From positions 1 to 64,000 of the forward strand of contig LNDX01000001.1 of assembly GCA_001464475.1 (NCBI GenBank): DNA of 64,000 bases, read 5' to 3'. This document shows, one piece after another, positions 25,172-35,025 of the stretch. The position numbers and the translations under genes are program-made. The notes below the pieces were generated by a model, which saw only the letters and a program-made list of their open reading frames with translations, was not told the origin of the DNA and made no database searches. This stretch comes from Flavobacteriaceae bacterium Ga0077528. GTDB lineage: Bacteria; Bacteroidota; Bacteroidia; Flavobacteriales; Flavobacteriaceae. Each line of letters starts with the position of its first letter. Position 1 is the first letter of the stretch.

Positions 25172-26708
25172 TAAAAACACGATTCGTATGGTCTTGATTA
25201 GCTCATTTATTTTACTAAATGTGCTGTTGCTTTTTGGATTGAGTAGTATTTTAGAATATTTGAATTCTGGTGCTGATAGAACATCGATGTTGCATTTGGA
25301 AAAAGAAACTGTAAATACTTATTTACCAAAAGTTATTTGGGAAGAATTGAATAATGTAGGCAGAGTAATGGAGCCAAATACCTTAAAAACCATTGAAAAA
25401 GACTATTTATTTTCATGGTACATCAAAAATAAATCGCTAGAAAACAATAAAAAACAAGGCATTGAAGATTATTACACACAAAATGCTCGAGTGAATTTGT
25501 ACAACAGCATTGATTATAATTTGAAAAACAAAATCACAATTGAAAGTACCACTTTAAAACACAATCCGAAATTAGAATTTTATAGTGAAGACGGTCAGCA
25601 AGTGGTTTTTACCGATAAAAATGTCATTGAATTTCAAAAAGTTTTTAAAGACAAAAAATTAATTTCAGAAGTTCAAGATACGGCAACCTACAAAGTTATG
25701 ATGTTGTTGGAAGATGGTTTTTGGCGCATTCGTCACATTCAAAAAATGAAACCTGAACCAATTGAAAAAGACACTTTAAAATCAAATCATGAATTTAAAG
25801 TTGTTGGAAAAAAGATAAAATACAATAATGTCGATTTTATAAGTAAAGGAATCAATTACTATCCTAAAAATTCGGCTTGGGATACTTTTGGCGACTTATT
25901 TAACAAAGATACCATTGCAAAAGATTTTGATATTATCAAAAAAGCAAAGTTGAATTCGATTCGGATTTTTATTCAATATGAGGATTTTGGTAAAGCTGAT
26001 ATTAAACCTGAAAAACTGGAAAAGCTTAAAACTTTATTGGATTTGGCAGAATCAAAAAACTTAAAGGTAATTATCACTTTATTTGATTTTTATAGCGATT
26101 ATACATTGGAAAGTTGGACGCTAACCAGTCGACATGCCGAAAAAATTGTTACTGCTTTTAAAAATCACAAAGCTATTTTAGCTTGGGATATTAAAAACGA
26201 ACCGAATTTGGATTTTGAAAATCGCGACAAAAAAAATGTATTGAATTGGTTGCAACAAATGATTACTGTAATTAAAGAAAATGACCCGAATCATTTGGTA
26301 ACAATTGGCTGGTCGAATTCGTATGAAGCTATCAACTTAGAAGATAAAGTTGATTTTGTTTCCTATCATTTTTACAATGCCATTGACGATTTTGAAACGG
26401 AATACGCAACTTTAGATAAAGCAACTAAAAAACCAATAGTAATTCAGGAATTTGGAGTTCCATCCTACAGAGGAATTTGGAATTGGACAGGAACAACTAA
26501 AGATGGTCAGGCCGAATACCACAAAAAAATGCAAGAATTATTCAAAAAGAACAATCTTGCATTTATGTCGTGGACTTTATATGATTTTCCGAGTGTGCCA
26601 AATCAAGTTGCCGGAAAATGGCCTTGGCAGAAAAACAGACAGAAAAAATTTGGTTTTATTGATGAAAAAGGAAAAGAAAAACCTGCCTTTTTATACATTT
26701 CTAACTAA
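25155..26708 (+). CDS. Membrane-anchored GH5-like glycoside hydrolase
   Basis: 517 residues. One TM helix at ~12-30; a ~170-residue N-terminal region; then a TIM barrel from about residue 215 (FISKGINYYPKNSAWD). The acid/base is Glu349 in WDIKNEPN and the nucleophile Glu432 in VIQEFG, the arrangement of clan GH-A, family 5 or close. Exopolysaccharide loci often carry a periplasmic hydrolase that trims the polymer during export; that role is inferred from context. Last gene of the plus-strand operon; it overlaps the convergent GT4 gene by 18 bases. Confidence 0.82.
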   Translation: MSFINNKNTIRMVLISSFILLNVLLLFGLSSILEYLNSGADRTSMLHLEKETVNTYLPKVIWEELNNVGRVMEPNTLKTIEKDYLFSWYIKNKSLENNKKQGIEDYYTQNARVNLYNSIDYNLKNKITIESTTLKHNPKLEFYSEDGQQVVFTDKNVIEFQKVFKDKKLISEVQDTATYKVMMLLEDGFWRIRHIQKMKPEPIEKDTLKSNHEFKVVGKKIKYNNVDFISKGINYYPKNSAWDTFGDLFNKDTIAKDFDIIKKAKLNSIRIFIQYEDFGKADIKPEKLEKLKTLLDLAESKNLKVIITLFDFYSDYTLESWTLTSRHAEKIVTAFKNHKAILAWDIKNEPNLDFENRDKKNVLNWLQQMITVIKENDPNHLVTIGWSNSYEAINLEDKVDFVSYHFYNAIDDFETEYATLDKATKKPIVIQEFGVPSYRGIWNWTGTTKDGQAEYHKKMQELFKKNNLAFMSWTLYDFPSVPNQVAGKWPWQKNRQKKFGFIDEKGKEKPAFLYISN

Positions 26709-27893
26709 AGTATTTACCATTTTATTAATTTCAATTTCTTTGAATTTTTGAAGGTACATTTCAACAATTTTATCCATTGAAAGTGCGCAAGCAGCTTTGT
26801 AATTAGTTTTTGCAATGCGTCTTCTGTAATTATCATCTTCAAGAATTGTACTGATAGCTTTTGCTAATGAAGAAGCACTTTCTGGATTAAAGAATTCACC
26901 TTTGTAACCTTCGTCTTCAACTAATAAAGCTAGATCACCTAAATCGGGCATAACAACTGCTTTTCCGTAACTTCCTGCTTGATGTAAAACTCCAGAACTT
27001 CCTGTTGTTGATGTATAAGGAAATGCAACTATTGTGCTTTCAGTAAAGATACTTTCTACATCATTTTCTTCTACATATCCAGTAAAAGTAATTCCTTCAA
27101 CATGTGCGTATTTTTCTTTAACTGATTGTAAATATCCTGGCGTATTTGGACTATCAGTTCCAGCAATTACAATTTCGATTGGTTCCTTATTAGTTTGTCT
27201 GATTAATTCAACTGCGTCAATTAGAATATCAACTTTTTTGTAGGTTCCAAACTTTCCAAAAGCCATTACTTTTTTTGGTCCAGCTGGTAAATCAAAACTA
27301 ACATTCTTTGGAGTTTCAAAAGAACCATGTGGAATTAACGCAACATTATCTGTTTTATATTTTGCATTTAAAACATCAACATATTTATTGATAGTTACTG
27401 CAACAGTATCAGCTTTTAAAATGCAACTTGTAAGAGTAGTTCCGATGAAATTATATATTTTTTGAACAATTTTATTTGATGTAAATCCAGCATTTGCTAA
27501 ATCTACTTGTTCCATAATATTATGCAATAAAACCACTGTGTTGCATCCTAATATTTTTAAAATCATTGGCAACAACAATCCTAAGGCTGCAGGAATTTTT
27601 TTATCACCAAATTTTACAAATTGTAAATTAAACAAAACAGCATCTGGTTTTTCTTTTAAAACCGCTTTTACTATGGTGAAAATGTTAGCATAGCTATTAA
27701 ATTCCCAACATTCATTAACGGAAACTTTATTGCTGTTTTCAAAATCCAATTGTTTTGGTTCTGATGTTCTATCAGTAATTAAAACCAATTCTGAAACTTC
27801 TTCTTTTTGAACAAAGTTTTTTACTAAATGGTAACCATATTCGTTTAAAGTAACTTTACTAGGTGGAAATGCTGTTACAACTGCTATTTTCAT
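26691..27893 (-). CDS. GT4 family glycosyltransferase
   Basis: 400 residues from the ATG at 27893 (MKIAVVTAFPPSK, preceded by an A-rich leader); in-frame ATGs at 27914 and 27926 would add up to 11 residues. GT-B fold: N-terminal domain, then VMAFGKFGTYKKVDILIDAVELI, IAGTDSPNTPGY, and the donor-binding FPYTSTTGSSGVLHQAGSYGKAVV. Likely adds a sugar to a lipid-linked intermediate of the local polysaccharide. Downstream of the flippase gene. Confidence 0.87.
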   Translation of the reverse strand: MKIAVVTAFPPSKVTLNEYGYHLVKNFVQKEEVSELVLITDRTSEPKQLDFENSNKVSVNECWEFNSYANIFTIVKAVLKEKPDAVLFNLQFVKFGDKKIPAALGLLLPMILKILGCNTVVLLHNIMEQVDLANAGFTSNKIVQKIYNFIGTTLTSCILKADTVAVTINKYVDVLNAKYKTDNVALIPHGSFETPKNVSFDLPAGPKKVMAFGKFGTYKKVDILIDAVELIRQTNKEPIEIVIAGTDSPNTPGYLQSVKEKYAHVEGITFTGYVEENDVESIFTESTIVAFPYTSTTGSSGVLHQAGSYGKAVVMPDLGDLALLVEDEGYKGEFFNPESASSLAKAISTILEDDNYRRRIAKTNYKAACALSMDKIVEMYLQKFKEIEINKMVNTLVRNV

Positions 27894-27965
27894 TTTTTTA
27901 TTTTTTAGATTCATTTTATTTTTCATGACAAAAGTCCAATAAAATCAATGGTCAAATTTTTAAAT

Positions 27966-27977
27966 TCGACGAATGGA
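27966..27977 (-). promoter_or_regulatory. Possible single LytTR half-site before GT4 gene
   Basis: TCGACGAATGGA, 73 bases upstream of the GT4 ATG; its complement TCCATTCGTCGA resembles the other half-sites. A second copy at 20-22 bases is not evident, so weak. Confidence 0.3.
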
Positions 27978-27980
27978 AAT

Positions 27981-29267
27981 TTAGTTTAGACGAACATTCT
28001 TTTTATTCTGATAAAAGAAATACGCCAATTGAAAAAACAATAAGATTACCATTGAAATAATTTGCATTTCAACCACTTGTTCTAGTGATTTATGAAACAT
28101 CACAATTAAGATTATTTGGGTTAATCCTAAAAGTGCTGAAATTACAACTGGAGTATACTTATTAATAGAGAGAAAATAGTAAGCAAAGATATTGGCAATG
28201 GCAAAAATTGATGTTGCTAAAGCGTATTTCCACAATAAAGGAGCTATTGAAAGATAGTCTTCACCAAACATTAAATTGACAACTAAATTTGGAAAAAAAT
28301 AAGTAGTTGCAACAATTATTGCAGACAATGCAACAATATAACCAACATATTTAATCAAAATAGGTTGCGTGTTTTTTCCTTCTTTTTGAAGTGTAAGTAC
28401 TTTGGGCAAAAGTAGCATTACAAACATCCAAGCAACAAAATAAACTACTCTTCCAATCAAGGCAAGAGAAGCATACAATCCAGCTTCTTGGTTGTTAAAA
28501 TAGTGCTTCACAAGAATTACATCGCTATTGTTGATAATGATTTGGGTAAGCTCGTAAAAAGCTGTAAGGGCAAAAAAGGTGGCGATGTTTTGAACACTCA
28601 ACATTTCTCTTTTTTCAAGCGTAGGTTTCTTGAAAAAGATTTTTTGAAACGGTTGTAATCCAAAAACAAAAGACAATGTAATTCCAGAAGCAACAATAAT
28701 AGTAGTAGGTAGATTTGGGACAAAAAGGATGGCGACGATAGTTAACAATAAGCGACTAATCATTTCTGAAGTGTAGGTTTTCGACAGATTGAAAAGGTTG
28801 TTTTTTCCTTGGTAAACACCTCTATTCACACTCATTAAAAAGTAAAGCGGAATTCCGGCACCAAACAAAACAAACATTAACGCAGATTGTGTATTAAAGA
28901 CTTTTTGTAGTAGGTTACAAGAAGCCGCGATGATTAATCCTAAACCAATTCCAGACAAAAGAGCGGATGTAGTCATTAATCGAATAAAAGCAATACGTTT
29001 TCTAAAATTGTAGATCACTACATATTTAGTAGTTACAATTTGAAACGTCATTCCAATGAAGGAAAGAATCAATAAAAATGTAATTAAAATAGCAGCATCG
29101 GCAAAAGCTTCTGGACCTAAAACTCGTCCTAAAATTAAATTATAAAGGTAATTTCCGCCATTTACCAATAACATAGTAATCATAAACATTTGTTCAGCGC
29201 TGAACTGTTTTGAAACAAATGGCATTGTAAACTGTGCTGATTTTAACATCTTAAAGTCGTTTATCAT
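27981..29267 (-). CDS. Polysaccharide flippase (Wzx/MATE-like)
   Basis: 428 residues, about 12 TM helices. The start NYLYNLILGRVLGPEAFADAAIL is the characteristic N-terminal pattern of the oligosaccharide flippase (Polysacc_synt) family. It should move lipid-linked saccharide across the inner membrane. Same operon as the STAS gene upstream (18-bp gap) and the GT4 gene downstream. Confidence 0.88.
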   Translation of the reverse strand: MINDFKMLKSAQFTMPFVSKQFSAEQMFMITMLLVNGGNYLYNLILGRVLGPEAFADAAILITFLLILSFIGMTFQIVTTKYVVIYNFRKRIAFIRLMTTSALLSGIGLGLIIAASCNLLQKVFNTQSALMFVLFGAGIPLYFLMSVNRGVYQGKNNLFNLSKTYTSEMISRLLLTIVAILFVPNLPTTIIVASGITLSFVFGLQPFQKIFFKKPTLEKREMLSVQNIATFFALTAFYELTQIIINNSDVILVKHYFNNQEAGLYASLALIGRVVYFVAWMFVMLLLPKVLTLQKEGKNTQPILIKYVGYIVALSAIIVATTYFFPNLVVNLMFGEDYLSIAPLLWKYALATSIFAIANIFAYYFLSINKYTPVVISALLGLTQIILIVMFHKSLEQVVEMQIISMVILLFFQLAYFFYQNKKNVRLN

Positions 29268-29285
29268 TTTAGAAATTACTTAAAA

Positions 29286-29588
29286 TTAAGCTACATTATT
29301 GTTTAATAAAAAACTTAACTTTTCTTCTTTAAATAATTCAACTACTTTTTGATTTTGATGTCCAACAATATAAAATACTTTATTTTTGGAAAGCGCTTTT
29401 TTGTACAAGGATACAATTTCTTGAAAACCATTTTTATCTAAATAATTTAAATGATTTAATGAAATGATTATAAAGTTTGATTCGTTTATTAATGTTTCGA
29501 AATAATTTTTTAATGAGTTGGTATTTTGAGCATTTAACTCTCCTAAAATTTCGTAAACTCCTGCATTGTTATTAATTTGTAATGCCAT
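29286..29588 (-). CDS. STAS domain protein lacking the usual phospho-serine
   Basis: 100 residues, one STAS domain (YEILGELNAQNTNSLKNYFETLI, then IIISLNHLNYLDKNGFQEIVSLY, then FYIVGHQ). In SpoIIAA-type anti-anti-sigma factors the loop is DSSG with a phosphorylatable serine; here it reads DKNG, so classical phospho-switching is unlikely. First gene of the flippase/GT4 operon. It may be a constitutive binding partner or a structural adaptor. Confidence 0.82.
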   Translation of the reverse strand: MALQINNNAGVYEILGELNAQNTNSLKNYFETLINESNFIIISLNHLNYLDKNGFQEIVSLYKKALSKNKVFYIVGHQNQKVVELFKEEKLSFLLNNNVA

Positions 29589-29668
29589 GATTTTGATTTA
29601 TTTTTATTGATTTATTTTATTTTTCTGATGCAAATATCTGACGATTAACTACGAGACATCATTATTAT

Positions 29669-29701
29669 TCGATGAATGGTAAGTTGCTGTAGATGAAATA
29701 T
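29669..29701 (-). promoter_or_regulatory. Candidate LytTR operator upstream of STAS operon
   Basis: TCGATGAATGG at 29669 and TAGATGAAATA at 29690, exactly 21 bases apart (7 of 11 identical), 81 bases upstream of the STAS start and also before the divergent TPR gene. A third TCGACGAATG overlaps the ATG at 29751. Confidence 0.5.
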
Positions 29702-29750
29702 CAAAGGTTTATGTCTAACTTGCACTCATTAATAATTACACTATCGACGA

Positions 29751-31820
29751 ATGACATTATTTAAAAAAATAACCCTAATTTTCCTTTTTACTTATAGCTT
29801 TATAGGTCAAGCTCAAAACATGAGTGAAGGTTTCTCTAATCTTGAAAAAGGTGAATTTGATAAAGCTGAAGTTTTCTTTACTACTATATTAAAGGACTAT
29901 CCTCAAAACAAAACGGCACGACTTTGTTATGCTCGTGCAGTTGGGTTGAACAAACAACCTGAAAAAGCATTGGCATTATTCACAACATTAAAAACTGAAT
30001 ATCCAGATGATTTAGAAATAAAATTGAATTATGCTGAATCCTTATTATGGAATAAAAAGTTTGATGATGCTAAAATCTACTACACTAAATTAGTTGCTGA
30101 CAATCCAACCAACTTTGTTGCTCATCTTGGTTTTGCCAATACGTTATCTAATTTAAAAGAATTTAAAGATGCTTTATCCTATGTAAATAAAGCTTTAGAA
30201 CTTTCACCAGGAAATGGCGGAGCTTTGGTTTCTAGAAAGTATATAAAACTGGGTTATGCTAACGAAATGGTTTCAGCAAAAAAATATACAGAAGCCGAAA
30301 CTTTTTATAATGAAATCCTTTCAGATTTTCCAAATGATAAAGAAACGTTGTTGAATAAAGCCAATTTGTATTTGATTACTAAAAATAGTGTGAAAGGAAG
30401 AGAAACCTATAATTTATTATCTACATCAGATCCGATTTTGGCCTTAAACGGTTTATCCTTAGTAGAACATATTGCTGGAAAAGAAAGCAAAGCTCTTGAA
30501 ATTTCTGAACAAGCAATGGCTAAAATTGGAGAAACCAAAGATGAAAAATTAATCAAACAAACGCAAGAACGCTATGTTCAAGCGCTTATTTGGAATAAAA
30601 AATACAAATTAGCAGAATCTAAAATTTTAGAATTAAACCAACTTTATGCAAACGAAAATTGGTTATTAGCATTATCAGCAACATTAGCGATTTACAAAAG
30701 TGATTTTAAAGACAGTATTAAATATTACGAAAGTATTTTGGCAAATGATTCGAAATCATTCGACGGAAATCTTGGTGTTGCCAATGCTTATAATGCTTCA
30801 GGAGAAATTGACAACGCCTACAAAGCCGTTTATCAAACGTTAGAAATCTTCAAAAATCAGAACGATGCTACGAATTTTTTGAAGAAATTAAACGAAGAGC
30901 ATACTCCATCTGTTGAAGAAAAAATAAGTTACTCGTTTGATAATGGCAACAATACTGCTATTACTTCGAGAACATTAATAACGTTTCCGCTTTCTACCAA
31001 ATGGTCTTTGAACACTACTTATCAATATAGAAAAACAGACAATTCTGTTACCAATATTAGCGCTGATGCTAACGATTTTCTGGTTGGAGCATCTTATAAA
31101 TTTCATCCAAAAATTAGTTTTAATGTTGATGGTGGAATTACCTCAGCAAGCTCACCAACAGCAAGCTATACTTCTTTGTTGCTGAATTCGTACTTCAAAA
31201 TTAAACCAATGAAATTGCAAGATTTAGAAATTGGATACAAACGCGATTTGCAAAATTTCAATACCGATTTGATTGACAAACAGATTTCGGCTGACAACTA
31301 TTATTTTAATTATAATATTGGATCAAACTTTAAATTGGGTTGGTTTACACAATATTTTTATACAACTCAATCAGATAATAATACTAGAAATTTATTATTT
31401 ACATCATTATATTACAGCTTTTTATCGAAACCTGTTTTAAAAGGTGGATTCAATTATCAATTCATTTCATTTAAAGACCAAGTGCCAACGGTTTACTTTA
31501 GCCCGAGTCAATTTAACGCTTACGAAGTTTTTGTAGAATTGTTGAAAGACGAGAAAATAACTGAAAACAAATCGCTTTTTTATAATTTGAATTTGGCTAC
31601 AGGATTTCAATATATTGAAAAATTAGACAAACAATCAACTTATAGAATTCAAGCCAAATTGGGTTATAAATTCTCTGATAGATTGTTAGCTAACATTTAC
31701 GGATTGAAAAGTAATATTGCTTCGGCTGCTGTTTCTGGATTTACTTATACCGAATTTGGATTTCGTTTAAAATGGTTGTTTTTAAGCAAACCAATTTTTA
31801 ATTTGAAACCAAAAAAATAA
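29751..31820 (+). CDS. TPR and YaiO-like outer-membrane beta-barrel protein
   Basis: 689 residues. Signal peptide at 1-21 (LIFLFTYSFIGQAQ). Residues ~25-380 contain around nine TPR-like helical repeats (FDKAEVFFTTILKDYPQNKTARLCYARA and similar). Residues ~400-689 alternate hydrophobic and polar residues with aromatic girdle residues and end ...GFRLKWLF, as in a YaiO-type outer-membrane barrel. The combination resembles polysaccharide export proteins such as PgaA. Likely exports or modifies the polymer at the outer membrane. Divergent from the STAS operon. Confidence 0.8.
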   Translation: MTLFKKITLIFLFTYSFIGQAQNMSEGFSNLEKGEFDKAEVFFTTILKDYPQNKTARLCYARAVGLNKQPEKALALFTTLKTEYPDDLEIKLNYAESLLWNKKFDDAKIYYTKLVADNPTNFVAHLGFANTLSNLKEFKDALSYVNKALELSPGNGGALVSRKYIKLGYANEMVSAKKYTEAETFYNEILSDFPNDKETLLNKANLYLITKNSVKGRETYNLLSTSDPILALNGLSLVEHIAGKESKALEISEQAMAKIGETKDEKLIKQTQERYVQALIWNKKYKLAESKILELNQLYANENWLLALSATLAIYKSDFKDSIKYYESILANDSKSFDGNLGVANAYNASGEIDNAYKAVYQTLEIFKNQNDATNFLKKLNEEHTPSVEEKISYSFDNGNNTAITSRTLITFPLSTKWSLNTTYQYRKTDNSVTNISADANDFLVGASYKFHPKISFNVDGGITSASSPTASYTSLLLNSYFKIKPMKLQDLEIGYKRDLQNFNTDLIDKQISADNYYFNYNIGSNFKLGWFTQYFYTTQSDNNTRNLLFTSLYYSFLSKPVLKGGFNYQFISFKDQVPTVYFSPSQFNAYEVFVELLKDEKITENKSLFYNLNLATGFQYIEKLDKQSTYRIQAKLGYKFSDRLLANIYGLKSNIASAAVSGFTYTEFGFRLKWLFLSKPIFNLKPKK

Positions 31821-31843
31821 TCAAACATTTTTAAAAATACAAA

Positions 31844-31875
31844 TAAGACTTTCTGAAATGAAGGTCTTTTTTTTT
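31844..31875 (+). terminator. Terminator after the TPR/YaiO gene
   Basis: AAGACTTTC / GAAGGTCTT with one G-U pair, six-base loop, then a long T run. Confidence 0.75.
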
Positions 31876-31942
31876 GGCAATTTTTCATAATAAATTGATA
31901 TTCTATTTATTAATTCTCATTTCATTGTTTTCAATTAAAATC

Positions 31943-31950
31943 TATATTTG
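31943..31950 (+). promoter_or_regulatory. Candidate -7 box of the 153-aa membrane protein
   Basis: TATATTTG fits TAnnTTTG and ends 15 bases before the ATG at 31966, so the TTG at 31948 is an unlikely start. Confidence 0.35.
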
Positions 31951-31965
31951 CTAAAAAATAATGCC

Positions 31966-32427
31966 ATGAATATCAATTCCAAAAGAGTCAGTTTATTTAT
32001 TTCTTATAGTATTGGATTGCCTTTGGGATTGGCTTTTTCGCTTTTATGCTTTGTTTTACCAACTTATTTATCTGGAGAAGGACTTGCTACGATGGCTTTG
32101 GTTGCCATTTATGGAAAAGCTATCATTGGATTAATTATTGCTTTTGTTTTCGGATTAGGAATTGGCAGTTTGGTTGCACATAAGAATATTTTGAATGAAT
32201 TCTCCTTACTTAATACATCATTTCAATATTCATTAATTGTTAACGTAATTATTTGGATCTCATTTATTGTAATTACAATTATATCCAATTTTGAAAACTT
32301 TAGTCTTCTTTATATAATTCCTCCAGCAATAGCTTTTATATTAAGCACTTTGCTTACAACATTTACCATCGGATTATTAATTTGCTATTTAATTCGAAGA
32401 AGCATTTTAAAAACAAATTACAACTAA
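31966..32427 (+). CDS. Small four-TM membrane protein
   Basis: 153 residues from the ATG at 31966. About four hydrophobic helices (LFISYSIGLPLGLAFSLLCFVL; IIGLIIAFVFGLGIGSLVA; SLIVNVIIWISFIVITII; AIAFILSTLLTTFTIGLLICYL). No family recognised. Single gene between two terminators. Confidence 0.65.
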   Translation: MNINSKRVSLFISYSIGLPLGLAFSLLCFVLPTYLSGEGLATMALVAIYGKAIIGLIIAFVFGLGIGSLVAHKNILNEFSLLNTSFQYSLIVNVIIWISFIVITIISNFENFSLLYIIPPAIAFILSTLLTTFTIGLLICYLIRRSILKTNYN

Positions 32428-32457
32428 AAAGAGCTGTCATTTCTGACAGCTCTTTTA
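32427..32457. terminator. Bidirectional terminator
   Basis: AAAAGAGCTGTCA-TTTC-TGACAGCTCTTTT, a 13-bp perfect stem between convergent genes. Confidence 0.9.
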
Positions 32458-32478
32458 TAATAAAAATAGATTTAGGTG

Positions 32479-34911
32479 TTATTTAACTACAAATTTGGTT
32501 TGTAGTTTTTCGTTTTCATTAGTAGTAACTTCAAAAATGTAAATTCCTTTTGATAATTCGTTTACATCTATGTTAATACTATTTGAATTGATACTATACT
32601 TTTTGTTTTGTATTACTTTTCCAAAAACATCAACAATTTTCACTTCAGCACTTTCTGTAATTTTTGGCAAAACGATTGTTGTATTATTTTGACACGGATT
32701 TGGATAGTTGTACATTTTATTAGGTACTAAATTTTCAAAATTTTGATTGCTTAAAGCTGTATTATTTCCTAATTTTGAATTTGAAACTGCAATGTTAAAC
32801 GGTTGAAATGATGTGTAATTTCCAATTGTTGAAAACACAAACCCTTTAATTTTTTCGTTTGCAAAAGTTTGACCTAAAGCATTAGTAAAATCTGAAAATG
32901 CAATTGTAACATCAACATTTGTAGCATTTGCTGGAAGTTGAATTCGCAATCTGTTGTTCCAATCTGTAGTGTTTTCTGTTACTAAAATTACTTCAACAGG
33001 AAGTGAATTTTGAATTGAAAAACTTACAGCAGCATAATCTGTAGCATCAAAAGTTAATTCACCAGGTAGAATGTTTCTGAAAACATTTGCCGTTCCATAA
33101 ACTTCTCCAGATACTATAACGTTTCTTTCAATTGAATATTCATCAGCAGCGACAGTATTTGTACTATTTTGAATTGTATAATTAGCAATAGTTGTTTCAG
33201 TAGTAACATAATCAATTCCCCACGGTCCATCTGCCATATACAAAGCATCAATTTGAGGTGAATTATTTCCGTTTATTGAAAATCCAATATCAAAAATTCC
33301 TCCAGTATTTATAACTAAATCTTGCTCGTAAGCACTAGTTAAACTTACATTTTGAGATATTGATTCTAATGCTGCTAATTCTGTAGCTTTTTTGTTTCCA
33401 GAAAAAGAAATCGAAGAAGCATTTGATTTATTGATTAATTTCAAATATAAATTTCCATTACTGTAAGAACCTTTTTTCACAAAAACGGTTGGAATTCTGT
33501 TGCTTACAACATCCTCTGTTAATGTAGATTGCGATTGAAATTGGTTTAAAATATAATTAGTGATACTAGAAACTTGTCCCATTGATGAACCCCAAACTTG
33601 AAAATTTAAATAATCTCCAGAAGGATATTGATTGATGTTCCAATAACTATGTAATTTGTTTTCTGAAGTTAATTGTTGAACAGAGAAGTTCAAAGCAAAT
33701 TCAACTGCTCCATTGGCTCTTTTGATTTTAACCATAATGATTTCATAACCATTCAATTGAATAGTTCTAACATCTTCTAAGGTTGAATTATTTAAACGAT
33801 CACAAATTGCTTTTGAATGTCCGTAAATTCCATTTGTTGTAGAAGTTGCTAAAACAGCGGCAACTCTAGTATTACTTTGATAATAATCTACAGAATATAC
33901 TTCTAATGCATTCGTAATTCCTAATAAATCGGCTGGAGTAGAAACATATGAAGTTTCTGTGCCAAACATACCTGTAGTTGGAATTAAAGTCGAAAAATTT
34001 ACCGTTGCATTTGATCTTGAATAAGAAGGAATAGTATTTGAAAAAACAGTTTGTTTTTCTTTTTTATCGGCAGAACTATTGGTTTTGATTCTGTTAAAAT
34101 TTCTTTTAGCAATTAAAGTTGCTAAATCGCCTTTGCTTTCTAATCCGCCATTATTTCCCGAAGAAACATCGGTTGCTGAGCTTATGTCGGCCAAATTTGA
34201 AGAGCGCATTGCTACATATGGATTTGCAGAAACATAAAAAACAGCATCATTAAAATCGTTATCACAACTGGCGTTATCTCTTCTAATATCTTCAAATCCC
34301 AAAATTACTCTCTGATTATCTGGATCATTTAATAAAACGTTATGTTGTCTTAAAGATGGATTCGATTCTGGATTAAAATTAGGATTAGAGAACAACCTCC
34401 ATAAACCATTGGTTACAGAAGATCCATTCCATGCGTTGGCTAAAAGTACCCATCCAATTCCAGTTCCAGCTGGAAAAGTTCCAATATTTACTTTATTACC
34501 AGCAACTAATGAACCTCCACTTCCTTGAGCTGAAACATTAGGAAACACAATTGTAATTTGACTTGCAGTTGGCGCTGTAGTAGGAGGATTATTTATGTCA
34601 TAAGTATAAAAACCTAAAACATTTTTGTAACCAGCACCTTCACTTACAAAAGTTACCCATACATCAGCTAAACTATCAATAATAATATCTGTTTCGTAGC
34701 CTGAAGAAATATACTGTGGATTGTAGGTTGGCACAGGATAATTTTCGGGCAACGAATTGCTTATTAGAGACATAGTTTGAGGAGTTATTACATCACTTGT
34801 GACAAAATAAAGTGGCGTTCCATCTGATGTATATGGTCCTAAAAACTGATAACCTTGGGCAAAAAGGGTAAAGTTTGAAAATAATGTGATTAAAAGTACT
34901 ATTCGTTTCAT
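32479..34911 (-). CDS. Secreted DUF4114 protein with T9SS type A sorting domain
   Basis: 810 residues. Signal peptide at 1-18 (LLITLFSNFTLFAQG). The N-terminal half contains a DUF4114 domain: WVLLANAW, then ILGFEDIRRDNASCDNDFNDAVFYV near residue 215, an acidic Ca-binding-like motif. The middle is a LruC-like region (VEFALNFSVQQLTSEN). The C-terminal ~75 residues (YNYPNPCQNNTTIVLP, VKIVDVFGKVI, LSKGIYIFEVTT) are a T9SS type A sorting domain. Exported to the cell surface or medium. It follows the LytTR regulator gene, with its own paired operator at 34991. Confidence 0.9.
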   Translation of the reverse strand: MKRIVLLITLFSNFTLFAQGYQFLGPYTSDGTPLYFVTSDVITPQTMSLISNSLPENYPVPTYNPQYISSGYETDIIIDSLADVWVTFVSEGAGYKNVLGFYTYDINNPPTTAPTASQITIVFPNVSAQGSGGSLVAGNKVNIGTFPAGTGIGWVLLANAWNGSSVTNGLWRLFSNPNFNPESNPSLRQHNVLLNDPDNQRVILGFEDIRRDNASCDNDFNDAVFYVSANPYVAMRSSNLADISSATDVSSGNNGGLESKGDLATLIAKRNFNRIKTNSSADKKEKQTVFSNTIPSYSRSNATVNFSTLIPTTGMFGTETSYVSTPADLLGITNALEVYSVDYYQSNTRVAAVLATSTTNGIYGHSKAICDRLNNSTLEDVRTIQLNGYEIIMVKIKRANGAVEFALNFSVQQLTSENKLHSYWNINQYPSGDYLNFQVWGSSMGQVSSITNYILNQFQSQSTLTEDVVSNRIPTVFVKKGSYSNGNLYLKLINKSNASSISFSGNKKATELAALESISQNVSLTSAYEQDLVINTGGIFDIGFSINGNNSPQIDALYMADGPWGIDYVTTETTIANYTIQNSTNTVAADEYSIERNVIVSGEVYGTANVFRNILPGELTFDATDYAAVSFSIQNSLPVEVILVTENTTDWNNRLRIQLPANATNVDVTIAFSDFTNALGQTFANEKIKGFVFSTIGNYTSFQPFNIAVSNSKLGNNTALSNQNFENLVPNKMYNYPNPCQNNTTIVLPKITESAEVKIVDVFGKVIQNKKYSINSNSINIDVNELSKGIYIFEVTTNENEKLQTKFVVK

Positions 34912-34990
34912 GTGTTTATATTAAATTATGAAGCAAAAGTATTCTAATAGATAGTAAGCAAAAGTATTTTTAGATTACACAAAATAATCT

Positions 34991-35024
34991 GTCGATAAAC
35001 ATCGATAAAGTATAGACTAATGGA
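34991..35024 (-). promoter_or_regulatory. Candidate LytTR operator before the DUF4114 gene
   Basis: TCGATAAAC at 34992 and TAGACTAATGGA at 35013, 21 bases apart; the second is close to the 42891 half-site. 80-113 bases upstream of the DUF4114 start. Confidence 0.4.
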
Positions 35025-35025
35025 T

